DNA of 64,000 nt from the NCBI RefSeq assembly GCF_932526225.1, contig NC_064041.1, forward strand, positions 15,931,888 to 15,995,887, written 5' to 3'. The stretch's first letter is position 1. Each line of letters begins with the position of its first letter. The notes below the pieces were generated by a model. The model did not search any database and was not told where the DNA came from. It worked only from the letters and a program-made list of their open reading frames with translations. Both the position numbers and the translations under genes were made by a program. Positions 1 to 11,500 of the stretch are shown one piece after another. This DNA is from Nematostella vectensis. Lineage: Eukaryota; Cnidaria; Anthozoa; Actiniaria; Edwardsiidae.

Positions 1-3
1 CAC

Positions 4-3000
4 CTAAGTTAATGTCTGAAAAGTCAGCCATCATGAAATAGCCCCCTTCAGGTATGATAGGTTTAAAGCCGATCTCTCTAAGCATTGCAGCCATCTTGTC
101 TCTCTTGCTCGACACCATACTTGACAGCTTGGTAAAGTAGCTATCCTGACTGCCAATCAGAGGAAATTCCTTTTCCAGGCACACTGCCACCGCTTCCTGG
201 AATAAGGTGCAACACATCAGAATGAAAAGAAAGACTTCCTGGATGGTTACTTCTGTCCCTGTACATTTGCTGCCAAACAAGAAAGCTACTTCAGGAAATG
301 CTTGGATAAACCACAGAATCATTGGAAATTGAAAAGAAAAACAGCCTTAGCACAAGCAAAAATACCAAACAGTTTGTGTAAAAGATCCTTTATTCTTCCA
401 AAATATATACATTATGCTGATAATGTACTGATCATGAGTTTAATATATATTTACATAGTAGTAATAGCTCATGCATGATCAAAGACAATGGTGATAATAG
501 GGATATTGGGAAAGTGGAGTGGAAAACAAACATGGGAATGGAATGGAATGGTATGTGTAGACATGGTACAAGTACTACCTGAGTTGGGGTAACGTGCGTG
601 TATGAGCTGTTGGCATGCACCGTCTGCAAGTTTCTGATCAACTCAGCAGGAGCTATCGACCAGCCAAGCTGCAAAACAACAACGACCAGGCCTGAATGTA
701 CATCCAATAGAAACATCAAAGCTTTAAGAATCAGGGAAACAAGTAAAAGTATAGTCAGACTTGCCAGCCCTTATATGGTCAGACTTATTCCTCCTTATGG
801 TCAAACCCATCCTTATATGGTCAGACTTATACATCCTTATAAGGTCAGACCCACCCTATATAGTTAGACTTATCCTTAAATGGTCAGACTTATACATCCT
901 TATAAGGTCAGACCCACCCTATATAGTTAGACTTATCCTTAAATGGTCAGACTAATCCATCCTTATATGGTCAGACTTATCCATCCTTATATGGACAGAC
1001 TTATACATCCTTATATGGTCAGACCCACCCTATATGGTTAGTCTTATCCTTATATGGTCAGACTAATCCATCCTTATATGGTCAGACTTATCCATCCTTA
1101 TATGGACAGACTTATACATCCTTATATGGTCAGACCCACCCTATATGGTTAGACTTATCCATCCTTCTATGGTCAGACTTATCCATCCTAATATGGTCAG
1201 ACTTATCCACCCTTATATGGTTAGTCTTATCCATCCTTATATGGTCAGACTTATCCATCCTTATATGGTCAGACTTATCCATCCTTATATGGTCAGACTT
1301 ATCCATCCTTATATGGTCAGACTTATCCATCCTTATATGGTCAGACTTATCCATCCTTATATGGTCAGACTTATCCATCCTTATATGGTCAGACTTATCC
1401 ATCCTTATATGGTCAGACTTATTCACCCTTATATGGTTAGTCTTATCCATCCTTATATGGTCAGACTTATCCATCCTTATATGGTCAGACTTATCCACCC
1501 TTATATGGTTAGTCTTATCCATCCTTATATGGTCAGACTTATCCATCCTTATATGGTCAGACTTATCCATCCTTATATGGTCAGACTTATCCATCCTTAT
1601 ATGGTCAGACTTATCCATCCTTATATGGTCAGACTTATCCATCCTTATATGGTCAGACTTATCCATCCTTATATGGTCAGACTTATCCATCCTTATATGG
1701 TCAGACTTATCCATCCTTATATGTTCAGACTTATCCATCCTTATATGGTCAGACTTATCCATCCTTATATGGTCAGACTTATCCATCCTTAAATGTTCAG
1801 ACTTATCCATCCTTATATGGTCAGACTTATCCACCCTTATATGGTAAGACTTATCCATCCTTATATGGTCAGACTTATCCATCCTTATATGGTCAGACTT
1901 ATCCATCCTTATATGGTCAGACTTATCCATCCTTATATGGTCAGACTTATCCACCCTTATATGGTCAGACTTATCCACCCTTATATGGTCAGACTTATCC
2001 ATCCTTATATAGTCAGACTTATCCATCCTTATATGGTCAGACTTATCCTTATATGGTCAGACTTATCCATCCTTATATGGTCAGACTTATCCATCCTTAT
2101 ATAGTCAGACTTATCCATCCTTATATGGTCAGACTTATCCATCCTTATATAGTCAGACTTATCCATCCTTATATGGTCAAACTTATCCATCCTTATATGG
2201 TCAGACTTATCCATGACATACCTTCCATCCGGTGACACTTAGGGTTTTTCCTGCACTTCCAATAGTTATTGTTCTTTCCCACATTCCTGGAAGAGTTGCT
2301 GAAAGAAAGAAGGAAATGTAATATGATCAGACTCATATCAATTCTTATATGGTCAGACTTATATCAATCCTTATATAGTCAGACTTTTCAATCCTTAAAT
2401 GGTTAGGTTTATCAATCCTTATATGGTCAGACTTTTCAATCCTTATATGGTTAGACTTTTCAATCCTTATATGGTCAGACTTTTCAATCCTTATATGGTC
2501 AGATTTTCCAACCCTTAAATAGTTAGGTTTATCAATCCTTATATGGTCAGACTCATATCAATCCTTATTTGGTCAGACTTATATCAATCCTTATTTGGCC
2601 AGACTCATATCAATCCTGATATGATCAGACTTTTCAATCCTTATATCAATCCTTGTATGTGTCAAACTTTTCAATCCTTATATGGTCAGACTGTTCAATC
2701 CTTAAATGGTTAGGTTTATCAATCCTTATATGGTCAGACTTTTCAATCCTTAAATGGGTTGGTTTATCAATCCTTATATGGTCAGACTTATATCAATCCT
2801 TATATGGTCAGACTCATATCAATCCTTATATGGTAAGACTTTTCAATCCTTATATGGTCAGACTCATATCAATTCTTATATGGTCAGACTTACCTATCCT
2901 TATATGGTCAGCGCCTGAGTACACAAGCCACTCATAGACCTCATCGCTGATGCACAGAATGTTATGCCGAATACAAAGATTGGCGATCATCTCAAGCTCA

Positions 3001-6000
3001 CTGCGGCTGAACACCTGATTTTTAGACACAGATAAGAGTAATGAAAAGAGTACAGGACATCATCTTAACGGGCTCCTACGTGTGCTTGTTTGTTAAAAAA
3101 AGAGATTGATTCAGGGTACACAGGGCTGTTCCAGAAAAAGCTTACAGAGGCTTAGCTTGCATGCTGGTTTTTTAAGGTGTTTTCATCGCAAAAAAAACAT
3201 TGTACAGCCATCTTGGATCTTTATCAAAATAAGAAACAAGGGGGATGGTGCCTGAAAATCCGAGATAGCCACTACCATTGCTTGAAGCTAGTTTTTCGCT
3301 ATGAAAACACCTTTAAACACCTACTTGCAGGATCACCCTAGGTAAGTTAATAAGCTTGGCTTGAAAAGTCTTGATGTCTTCATGTCTATCTACACTATTA
3401 TATGATTACTAACAAATGGCGTGAGGCTCTACCAGTTGCATGTTGCATTTGAACACCTGTATAAAGATGCCATCTAGAAGCCATCTGGTGTGTGGCCCTT
3501 TAAGGGCTATTTATTCTTAAGCAAGCTCCAGTGGATACAATAGTTTGGATTAGTTGCATGGAGGGTCTATGCCGGACCATATTATACGCTGTGACCACGC
3601 CCCTTAGACCCACCTTTCCAAGGGGGTTGTTGGGGGTGTTGATCACCATTGCTTTCGTCTTGCTTGAGAACTTGGACTCCAGTTCCTCTGGATCCAGAAG
3701 AAAGTCCTTTGATGAGGTGGCTCCCTCTTTCTATTAAAAATGAAATGTTTTCTTTAATTAATATACTTTTATTGTCTTTGATCTCTTCATAATAGCAAGA
3801 GAATAATTTTACAACAATGTTAAGTACTTTTTAAAAAAAGCTTAATGGTTGCCTCATGGTTGCTTCATGGTTGCCTCATGGTTGCCTCATGGTTGCCTCA
3901 TGGTTGCTTCATGGTTGCCTCATGGCTGCCTCCTGGTTGCTTCATGGTTGCCTCATGGTTGCCTCATGGTTGCCTCATGGTTGCCTCATGGCTGCTTCAT
4001 GGTTGCCTCATGGCTGCCTCCTGGTTGCTTCATGGTTGCCTCATGGTTGCCTTATGGTTGCCTCATGGCTGCTTCATGGCTGCCTCCTGGTTGCTTCATG
4101 GTTGCCTTATGGTTGCCTCATGGCTGCTTCATGGCTGCCTCCTTGTTGCTTCATGGCTGCCTCCTGGTTGCTTCATGGTTGCCTTATGGTTGCCTCATGG
4201 CTGCTTCATGGCTGCCTCCTGGTTGCTTCATGGTTGCCTCATGGTTGCCTCATGGTTGCCTCATGGCTGCTTCATGGTTGCCTCCTGGTTGCCTCATGGT
4301 TGCCTCATGGCTGCTTCATGGTTGCCTCCTGGTTGCCTCATGGTTGCCTCATGGTTGCCTGATTGCTGCTGCTCATTACTGTCGAGTTTCTTGTTATAAA
4401 TTCTCTGAACTTTTAGCCCCAATATAGCAATAGATAAACAGCACTAACTTACTTACAGGTCTGAGAGGGATGTACACAGGCTTCCCACCAGCTGACGTGA
4501 CTTGGGGCGCATAACAGTCAAAGAAAGGCTCTATCAAAATGACCTGAGATAGCAAAAATTGAATGGCATAACATATAGTAACACTTACAGCGCTAGAGCC
4601 AAAAGTATTTGCATACCTGACAGAAAGTTATTTGAAAATTTAAGTTAAAATACATTTAAAAATGGCCTGACAGATAATAACACAGGGATGTGTAGCCAGG
4701 ATTTTTAACAGTTTGGTTGGAACCCAACCAAAGCCCATATTATTAGACATTTTCTCCTGTATTTTAAGTAATGTCTCATACATTTACTGTAGAAATGCTG
4801 CTGGAAGGGGGGGGGGAGGGCTGGCTCCCTGGGGTTACACCCTGCCTGTTACAATAAATGACCTGACAGATAGCAGCTTTTAAATGGAAAATAACAAAAG
4901 AATTAAACAGAATGGAGACTACTACTGTATATAAAGGAATTCTTCTCTGTTGCTCTTATCGAGGAGATAGGAAAAGATATCAAATGTTCAAGCTTGCATG
5001 TTGTGACACAACATGTGAACATTCCCTACCTCATCCCCAGGGTTTATTATAGCTTGAAAAGTACAATACAGGGATTCATATGCTCCTACGGTGACAAGAA
5101 TCTGCAACAAACAAAAGCTTTAACCACAAACAGCTGGATATATAAATTAATAACCTGTTCTAGAGAAGACTTACCTCAGTCAGCGCATTTATCTCCCTTC
5201 CTTGAAGCTTGGTGTACATTGCAGCCAGAGCGTTAACAAGTCTTGGGTGGCCCTATGAAAGATGCAAATAAATTCATTTGAGTTTAGCTTCTACATAATC
5301 ATCATGAAAAACTGCATACTTGAAGAGACTATATAGAAAATGGATTACTTAAAAGAGACTTTATAGATTACTTAAAGCGACTTGATAGAAAATGGATAAC
5401 CTCGCTTCTGGTGTACTGACAAAGGGCAACATTGTCACTACTTGCTGCTTCTATCAGTGCGGCTTTGATGTGACTCTCAGGGGCAATGTCTGGAAAACCC
5501 TAAGAAGACAAAATTATTATAATACATTTGAATTTTGACATTATTATTATGATTAGTAATGATGGTAGTATGGTGATAATCATAATTTATGATGATGGTA
5601 ATGGTGATGATAGTGATCACAGTAATGGTGATGATAGTGATGACGGTAATGGTGATGATAGTGATGACGGTAATGGTGATGATAGTGATGACGGTAATGG
5701 TGATGATAGTAATGATGGTAATGATGATGATAGTGATGACGGTAATGATGATGATAGTGATGATGGTAATGGTGATGATATTGATGACGGTAATGATGAT
5801 GATAGTGATGATGGTTACCGTGATGATGGTGCTGACGGTAATGATGATGATAGTGATGACGGTAATGGTGATGATAGTGATGATGGTAATGGTAATGATA
5901 GTGATGATGGTAAAGGTGATGATAGTGATGACGGTAATGGTGATGATAATATTGATCATAATGGCACCTGTCCCAAGTTAACTGCCTGATTTTCCCTTGT

Positions 6001-6096
6001 CAACCTTGTAAACTCAACCCACACATTTTTGGGATGTGACGCTATTCTTTCTGCAGGAGCGTACAAGCTGGACACGGATGAAGACATTTCTCTGAT
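4..6096 (-). CDS. KYAT3: Kynurenine--oxoglutarate transaminase 3-like (cysteine-S-conjugate beta-lyase 2), partial at 3' end
   Basis: PLP-dependent fold-type I aminotransferase. The family converts kynurenine to kynurenic acid and can cleave cysteine S-conjugates. Ten exons read on the minus strand with consistent phases: 5968-6096, 5401-5499, 5175-5252, 5030-5101, 4457-4543, 3614-3730, 2894-3014, 2222-2298, 579-668, 4-196. Seen motifs: [72 protein letters not shown] (the K of SAGK is the expected PLP lysine) and [11 protein letters not shown]. These fit KYAT3 better than KYAT1. About 354 codons are present; about 70 C-terminal residues should lie left of the window. The true first exon is not certain: 5968-6096 has a Met near its start, but an upstream leader exon may exist. 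Exon 5401-5499 uses an unusual donor (gttatc). Introns carry large arrays; the 24-bp satellite matches the donor end of exon 2894-3014. Confidence 0.93.
740..2217. repeat. 24-bp minisatellite filling a KYAT3 intron
   Basis: About 60 tandem copies of a 24-bp unit. On the minus strand it reads gaccatataagg then atggataagtct. It nearly fills the intron 669-2221, starting at the donor of exon 2222-2298 and stopping about 70 bp before the next exon. As the unit is 8 codons, it gives long spurious frames (DHIRMDKS on minus, MVRLIHPY on plus). The unit matches the exon/donor junction of the neighbouring exon 2894-3014. Confidence 0.95.
2330..2893. repeat. Diverged 24-bp minisatellite in the preceding KYAT3 intron
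   Basis: About 25 irregular copies of the same family, with variants such as ttttcaatccttatatggtc, between exons 2222-2298 and 2894-3014. The array runs directly into the donor of exon 2894-3014, so the last coding bases (…CATATAAGGATAG) and donor gtaagtct form its first unit. Confidence 0.9.
3174..3320. repeat. Inverted repeat, possible small MITE
   Basis: Arms aaggtgttttcatcgcaaaa and its near complement ttttcgctatgaaaacacct face each other about 100 bp apart, within a KYAT3 intron. Target-site duplication was not resolved. Confidence 0.4.
3845..4368. repeat. 11-bp minisatellite (tcatggttgcc) in a KYAT3 intron
   Basis: About 47 copies of an 11-bp unit with t/c variants (gttgcc, gctgcc, gttgct). 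As 11 is not a multiple of 3, all three plus frames show the same peptide [10 protein letters not shown]; these are not genes. It lies between exons 3614-3730 and 4457-4543. Confidence 0.93.
4688..4850. mobile_element. Dispersed non-autonomous element, copy A
   Basis: Shares gtagccaggatttttaacag, a central block with ctcctgtattttaagtaatg and atacatttactgt, and a G/C-rich end with the segment at 9287-9432, in the same orientation. The central block is the clearest match. Probably a MITE-like family; ends are approximate. Confidence 0.55.
5545..5962. repeat. GAT-rich array with 24-bp higher period
   Basis: GAT/GGT/AAT triplets with a visible 24-bp period (gatgatagtgatgacggt plus aatggt). It fills most of the KYAT3 intron between exons 5401-5499 and 5968-6096, and reaches to within about 10 bp of the donor at 5967. 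Open frames on both strands are by-products of the triplets. Confidence 0.9.
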
Positions 6097-6781
6097 CTGA
6101 AGAAACATCAAAATTAGGCAAACAGAAGGAATTAAAAGTAGTGCATCTAGCTGTACATCACAAGCTCGTGATAATGGTGGTGCCGCCGGCGAAGCCTTAT
6201 CAGCAGGTCGATATAAATAACAGAAATACGAAACGTTATATTGTTTCAACGTATTAATGTACTAGAATACTTTTGGATTAAAGCAGTTTTAAAATTAGTA
6301 GCATAAATTTGATTTAAATGCTTATCATGCTAAGAAAAAAAACACTGAGATCTTGTGTAGTTCATGACAACAACTCAACCATGAGCTGAGTACGTATAGA
6401 ATAGCCACATTTTACCGTCTTTTGGGTGGCTGCGATGTCTTTTAGGCTCCTCAAGTGTGTCCTTACATACGTCGAGGAATCTAATACACTAGGCCTCGCA
6501 AAGCAGGATCTTAAACTTAACCGCGATACACTTGTACACATACTCCAATGCTCTCCAAGGCAAACGTTGAATATTTAATAGGGGCAGCAGTTATTGCAAG
6601 GCGCTCGTATGATGATCAGATCACTAGTTAACAGGCTCTCGCGGCATTGACTCGATATTAATGTATTTTGTTTTCTCTTTCCTTGTACATTCGCGTTTAC
6701 TAAAGCTTAATTCTTACGGTCGAACAAATAGCTGGATCACCGGGCATTAACCCCCTTTCTTTTTTTTTTTTTTTTTTTACT
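6097..6781. other. Upstream flank or 5' intron of KYAT3, no recognised feature
   Basis: AT-rich unique sequence with a T-run at 6757-6778. No exon with KYAT leader character and no clear promoter was found. Confidence 0.5.
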
Positions 6782-7040
6782 CTGTGGTTCAAATTACTCT
6801 GTCAATGAGTAATTTGAACCACAGGTAGCCCAGGCTCTGACAATGAGTAATTTGAACCACAGGTAGCCCAGGCTCTGTTAATGAGTAATTTGAACCACAG
6901 GTAGCCCAGGCTCTGTCAATGAGTAATTTGAACCACAGGTAGCCCAGGCTCTGTCAATGAGTTATTTGAACCACAGGTAGCCCAGGCTCTGTCAATGAGT
7001 AATTTGAACCACAGCTAGCCCAGGCTCTGTCAACGAGTAT
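6782..7040. repeat. 38-bp minisatellite starting with a perfect hairpin
   Basis: About six copies of a 38-bp unit (gagtaatttgaaccacagg then tagcccaggctctgtcaat). At the left edge, ctgtggttcaaattactc is followed after 7 bp by its exact complement, so the array begins with an 18-bp-stem palindrome. Confidence 0.9.
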
Positions 7041-7159
7041 TTTGAACCTACCGGCTCATTAACTGTTAATAGAGAGAACATAAGGAGTTGTTACTTTATG
7101 CAATTTTTTTTCCATAAAAATGTGAGAAATTCAATCCAACTTGATTGTAGTACTTGTAC

Positions 7160-8016
7160 TACTATATTGTACCATATAAGCATGGGTAAGTCTGACCATA
7201 TAAGGATGAATAAGTCTGACCATATAAGGATGGATAAGTCTGACCATATAAGCATGGGTAAGTCTGACCATATAAGGATGAATAAGTCTGACCATATAAG
7301 GATGGATAAGTCTGACCATATAAGGATGAATAAGTCTGACCATATAAGGATGGATAAGTCTGACCATATAGGGATGGATAAGTCAAACCATATAAGGATG
7401 GATAAGTCTGACCATATAAGGATGGATAAGTCTGACCATATAAGGGTGGATAAGTCTGACCATATAAGGATGGATAAGTCTGACCATATAAGGATGGATA
7501 AGTCTGACCATATAAGGATGGATAAGTCTGACTATATAAGGATGGATAAGTCTGACCATATAAGGATGGATAAGTCTGACCATATAAGGATGGATAGGTC
7601 TGACCATATAAGGATGGATAAGTCTGACCATATAAGGATGAATAAGTCTGACCATATAAGGATGGATAAGTCTGACCATATAAGGATGGATAGGTCTGAC
7701 CATATAAGGATGGATAAGTCTGACCATATGAGGATGGATAGGTCTGACCATATAAGGATAGATAAGTCTGACCATATAAGGATGGATAAGTCTGACCATA
7801 TAAGGATGGATAAGTCTGACCATATAAGGATGGATAAGTCTGACCATATAAGGATAAGTCTGACCATATAAGGATGGATAAGTCTGACTATATAAGGATG
7901 GATAAGTCTGACCATATAAGGATGGATAGGTCTGACCATATAAGGATGGATAAGTCTGACCATATAAGGATAAGTCTGACCATATAAGGATGGATAAGTC
8001 TGACCATATAAGGATT
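7160..8016. repeat. 24-bp minisatellite in inverted orientation
   Basis: About 35 copies of the same 24-bp unit as at 740-2217, but in the opposite orientation (ggataagtctgaccatataa on plus). Early copies read catgggtaagtctgacc and so keep the gtaagt motif of the KYAT3 donor. It lies 5' of the recognised KYAT3 exons. Confidence 0.95.
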
Positions 8017-8129
8017 GATAAGTGCTTAAAGTCCCAAATCTACTAGTATACCTTTTATATTCCCAAGATTAATGTACGCCGTCTCAATAGTAAACTTTCT
8101 GGAGTCTATGGATCCTTTATTTTTTGTGC

Positions 8130-8366
8130 CAATAGGGGACTTGCGCTAAGAGATCACGTGACTGTTTGGGTGGCAAACTAGCGCGCTCTCAGCCTTTTAG
8201 ATGTAAAATAACAGCAAAACACAGCAACTTATTCACCGCTTACGAAAATAAACCATAATTCCTTTTTTTCAGAAAGGGTTTAGTTTATTTAAAAAATTTA
8301 TTTCTTCGTGTTTTGAATTTGCCACCCAAAAAGGTGACGTGATCTCTTAGCGCAAGTCTCCTATTG
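8130..8366. mobile_element. MITE with about 45-bp terminal inverted repeats
   Basis: The left end (caataggggacttgcgctaa, then gagatcacgtgac and gggtggcaaa) is mirrored at the right end (tttgccaccc, gtgacgtgatctc, ttagcgcaagtctcctattg). Total about 237 bp, AT-rich centre, no coding capacity. Target duplication not resolved. It sits in the 3' flank of the discoidin gene. Confidence 0.8.
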
Positions 8367-8420
8367 CAGATGATAATACTAATAGAAGTCAAAATGCGAA
8401 GCATATGAAACAAAGGCCTT

Positions 8421-8585
8421 AATGCCTTCATATAACTCAGCCCGTATCGACAAGTTATCTACAGAAGGCAGCTATATAACTATCAGCTCGTATCGACAAG
8501 TTATCTACGGAAGGGAGCTTTATGATTATTAGCTCGTATCGACACGTTATCTACAGAAGGCAGCCATATAACTCAGCCCGTAGAG
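8421..8585. repeat. About 45-bp tandem copies of the discoidin stop-codon region
   Basis: Three imperfect copies and a partial. On the minus strand each holds an analogue of the final coding bases (agttatatggctgccttctg plus tag) followed by ataacttgtcgatacg. The functional stop (TAG, 8551-8553) is in the right-most copy; the others are in the 3' UTR or flank. Confidence 0.85.
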
Positions 8586-11500
8586 AAGCGTGATTTTTCC
8601 AAGTCTTGTAGATGATTCGGACGAGGCGGGCATATGGGTAGCTTGTCAAAGAGTTATTCACCACGGTGGATCGATCCGAATTGCCAGTAAATACCTGGAA
8701 AACATGGTCATTAATATTCATCGCAAACCTGCAGAGCCGTAGTAGGGCACTGGGGCACATTATAAGGAAATCACCAGTAGGGCCGTGGCTTAGTCCTATA
8801 GCCCCCCCCCCTCCCTAATAATAAGCAGGCCTATAGGCCTGATGGAATGTGAAGTGATTATTTCGAATAACATGGCTACGCCATTTGTTATTTACTATTT
8901 GTAGATACAGTGGCGGAACTATGGTGGCAAAAGCTACTTTAAAAAAAAAGTATACCGTTTTTTTGGTGATGCATCCCCCCCCCCCCCCCCCCACAAACAA
9001 CTTTACACTGCAAATCTTTCCCCTCCCTGCCCCACAAATAATATCCTGGATCAGCTCCTGGATACAAGGTTTTTTTCGAAGATATGTATAGTGAGTTGTC
9101 TTATGTGCTTATTGTTTTTCTTACCTTTGTAACGCCATGTTCGTCTGGGTAGCTCATCCAGTGTTGACCATTAAGGCTCAGACTTAGCTCGTAAGTTGTG
9201 AACCATTGATCCATGTCCCTCCTTCCTTGAGTTGCAACCTTTATAATGAAAAATAACCGAGATTATAACATATATCATCTTGAGCCAGCGGCGTAACCAC
9301 GATTTTTAACAGGAGGGGGCCCAAAAGGGGCAATTTCTCCCGTATTTTAGGTAATGTCTGATACATTTACTGTTTTTTTGGCTGCTAAAAGAGGCCCGTG
9401 CCCCTTAGGCCACCCCCCTGGATACGCCACTGTTAGTTGTTCACCGTCCACCCAACCCAAACACACTCCGGTTAGGATCTCCACTTGTCACCCCTCCGCC
9501 TTTAGGTCCCCCCAACACACCTTGGTCACCTGTAGGTCCTCCCAACACACCTTAGTCACCTGTAGGTCCTCCCAACACACCTTAGTCACCTGTAGGTCCC
9601 CCCGACACACCTTAGTCACCTGTAGGACCCCCCCAACACACCTTGGTCACCTGTAGGTCCTCCCAACACACCTTAGTCACCTGTAGGTCCCCCCGACACA
9701 CCTTAGTCACCTGTAGGACCCCCCCCAACACACCTTGGTCACCTGTAAGACCCCCCCAACACACCTTGGTCTCCTGTAGGACCCCCCAACACACCTTGGT
9801 CACCTGTAGATCCCCCAAAACACCTCGGTCACCTGTAGATCCCCCCCAACACACCTTGGTCACCTGTAGATCACCCAACACACCTTGGTCACCTGTAGGT
9901 CCCCCCAACACACCTTGGTCACCTGTAGGTCTCCCCAACACACCTTGGTCACCTGTAGATCCCCCCCAACACACCTTGGTCACCTGTAGATCCACCCCAA
10001 CACACCTTGGTCACCTGTAGGTCCCCCCAACACACCTTGGTCACCTGTAGATCCCACCCAACACACCTTGGTCACCTGTACATCCCCCCAACACACCTTG
10101 GTCACCTGTAGATCCCCCCAACACACCTTAGTCACCTGTATATCCCCCCCAACACACCTTGGTCACCTGTAGATCCCCCCAAACACACCTTGGTCACCTG
10201 TAGATCCCCCAAACACACCTTGGTCACCTGTAGATCCCCCCAACACACCTTGGTCACCTGTAGATCCCCCCCAACACACCTTGGTCACCTGTAGATCCCC
10301 CAAAACACCTAGGTCACCTGTAGATCCCCCCAACACACCTTGGTCACCTGTAGATCCCCCCAACACACCTTGGTCACCTGTAGATCCCCCCAAACACACC
10401 TTGGTCACCTGTAGGACCCCCCAACACACCTTGGTCAACTGTAGGACCCCCCCCCCCCAACACACCTTGGTCACCTGTAGATCCCCCCAACACACCTTGG
10501 TCACCTGTACATCCCCCCCAACACACTTTGGTCACCTGTAGGACCCGCCCCCCCCCAAACACACCTTGGTCACCTGTAGATCCCCCCAACACACCTTGGT
10601 CACCTGTAGATCCCCCCAACACACCTTTGTCACCTGTACATCCCCCCCAACACACTTTGGTCACCTGTAGGACCCCCCTCCGAAACACACCTTGGTCACC
10701 TGTAGGTCCCCCCAACACACCTTGGTCACCTGTAGATCCCCCCAACACACCTCGGTCACCTGTAGATCCCCCCAACACACCTTGGTCACCTGTAGATCCC
10801 CCCAACACACCTTGGTCACCTGTAAGACCCCACCAACACACCTTGGTCACCTGTAGGACCCCCCCAACACACCTTGGTCACCTGTAGATCATCCAACACA
10901 CCTTGGTCACCTGTAGGTCCCCCCAACACACCTTGGTCACCTGTAGGTCCCCCCAACACACCTTGGTCACCTGTAGATCCCCCCCAACACACCTTGGTCA
11001 CCTGTAGATCCACCCCAACACACCTTGGTCACCTGTAGGTCCCCCCAACACACCTTGGTCACCTGTAGATCCCACCCAACACACCTTGGTCACCTGTACA
11101 TCCCCCCAACACACCTTGGTCACCTGTAGATCCCCCCAACACACCTTAGTCACCTGTATATCCCCCCCAACACACCTTGGTCACCTGTAGATCCCCCCAA
11201 ACACACCTTGGTCACCTGTAGATCCCCCCAAACACACCTTGGTCACCTGTAGATCCCCCCAACACACCTTGGTCACCTGTAGATCCCCCCCAACACACCT
11301 TGGGCACCTGTAGATCCCCCAAAACACCTAGGTCACCTGTAGATCCCCCCAACACACCTTGGTCACCTGTAGATCCCCCAACACACCTTGGTCACCTGTA
11401 GATCCCCCCAACACACCTTGGTCACCTGTAGATCCCCCCAAACACACCTTGGTCACCTGTAGGACCCCCCAACACACCTTGGTCAACTGTAGGACCCCCC

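Noticed and set aside
1130..2238. MDKSDHIR / MVRLIHPY repeat proteins
   Set aside because: Open frames of the 24-bp intronic satellite on both strands; no start context or family match.
3845..4427. Three overlapping [10 protein letters not shown] proteins
   Set aside because: An 11-bp repeat read in three frames, inside a KYAT3 intron.
5477..5989. Asp-rich, Ile-rich and Met-rich proteins from GAT/ATC tracts (also near 21.6, 23, 28.6, 31 and 54.8 kb)
   Set aside because: Triplet microsatellites within introns; open in several frames by composition.
7160..8016. CRISPR array
   Set aside because: Direct repeats are contiguous with no unique spacers, in a eukaryotic gene region; the same holds for the other 24-43-bp arrays.
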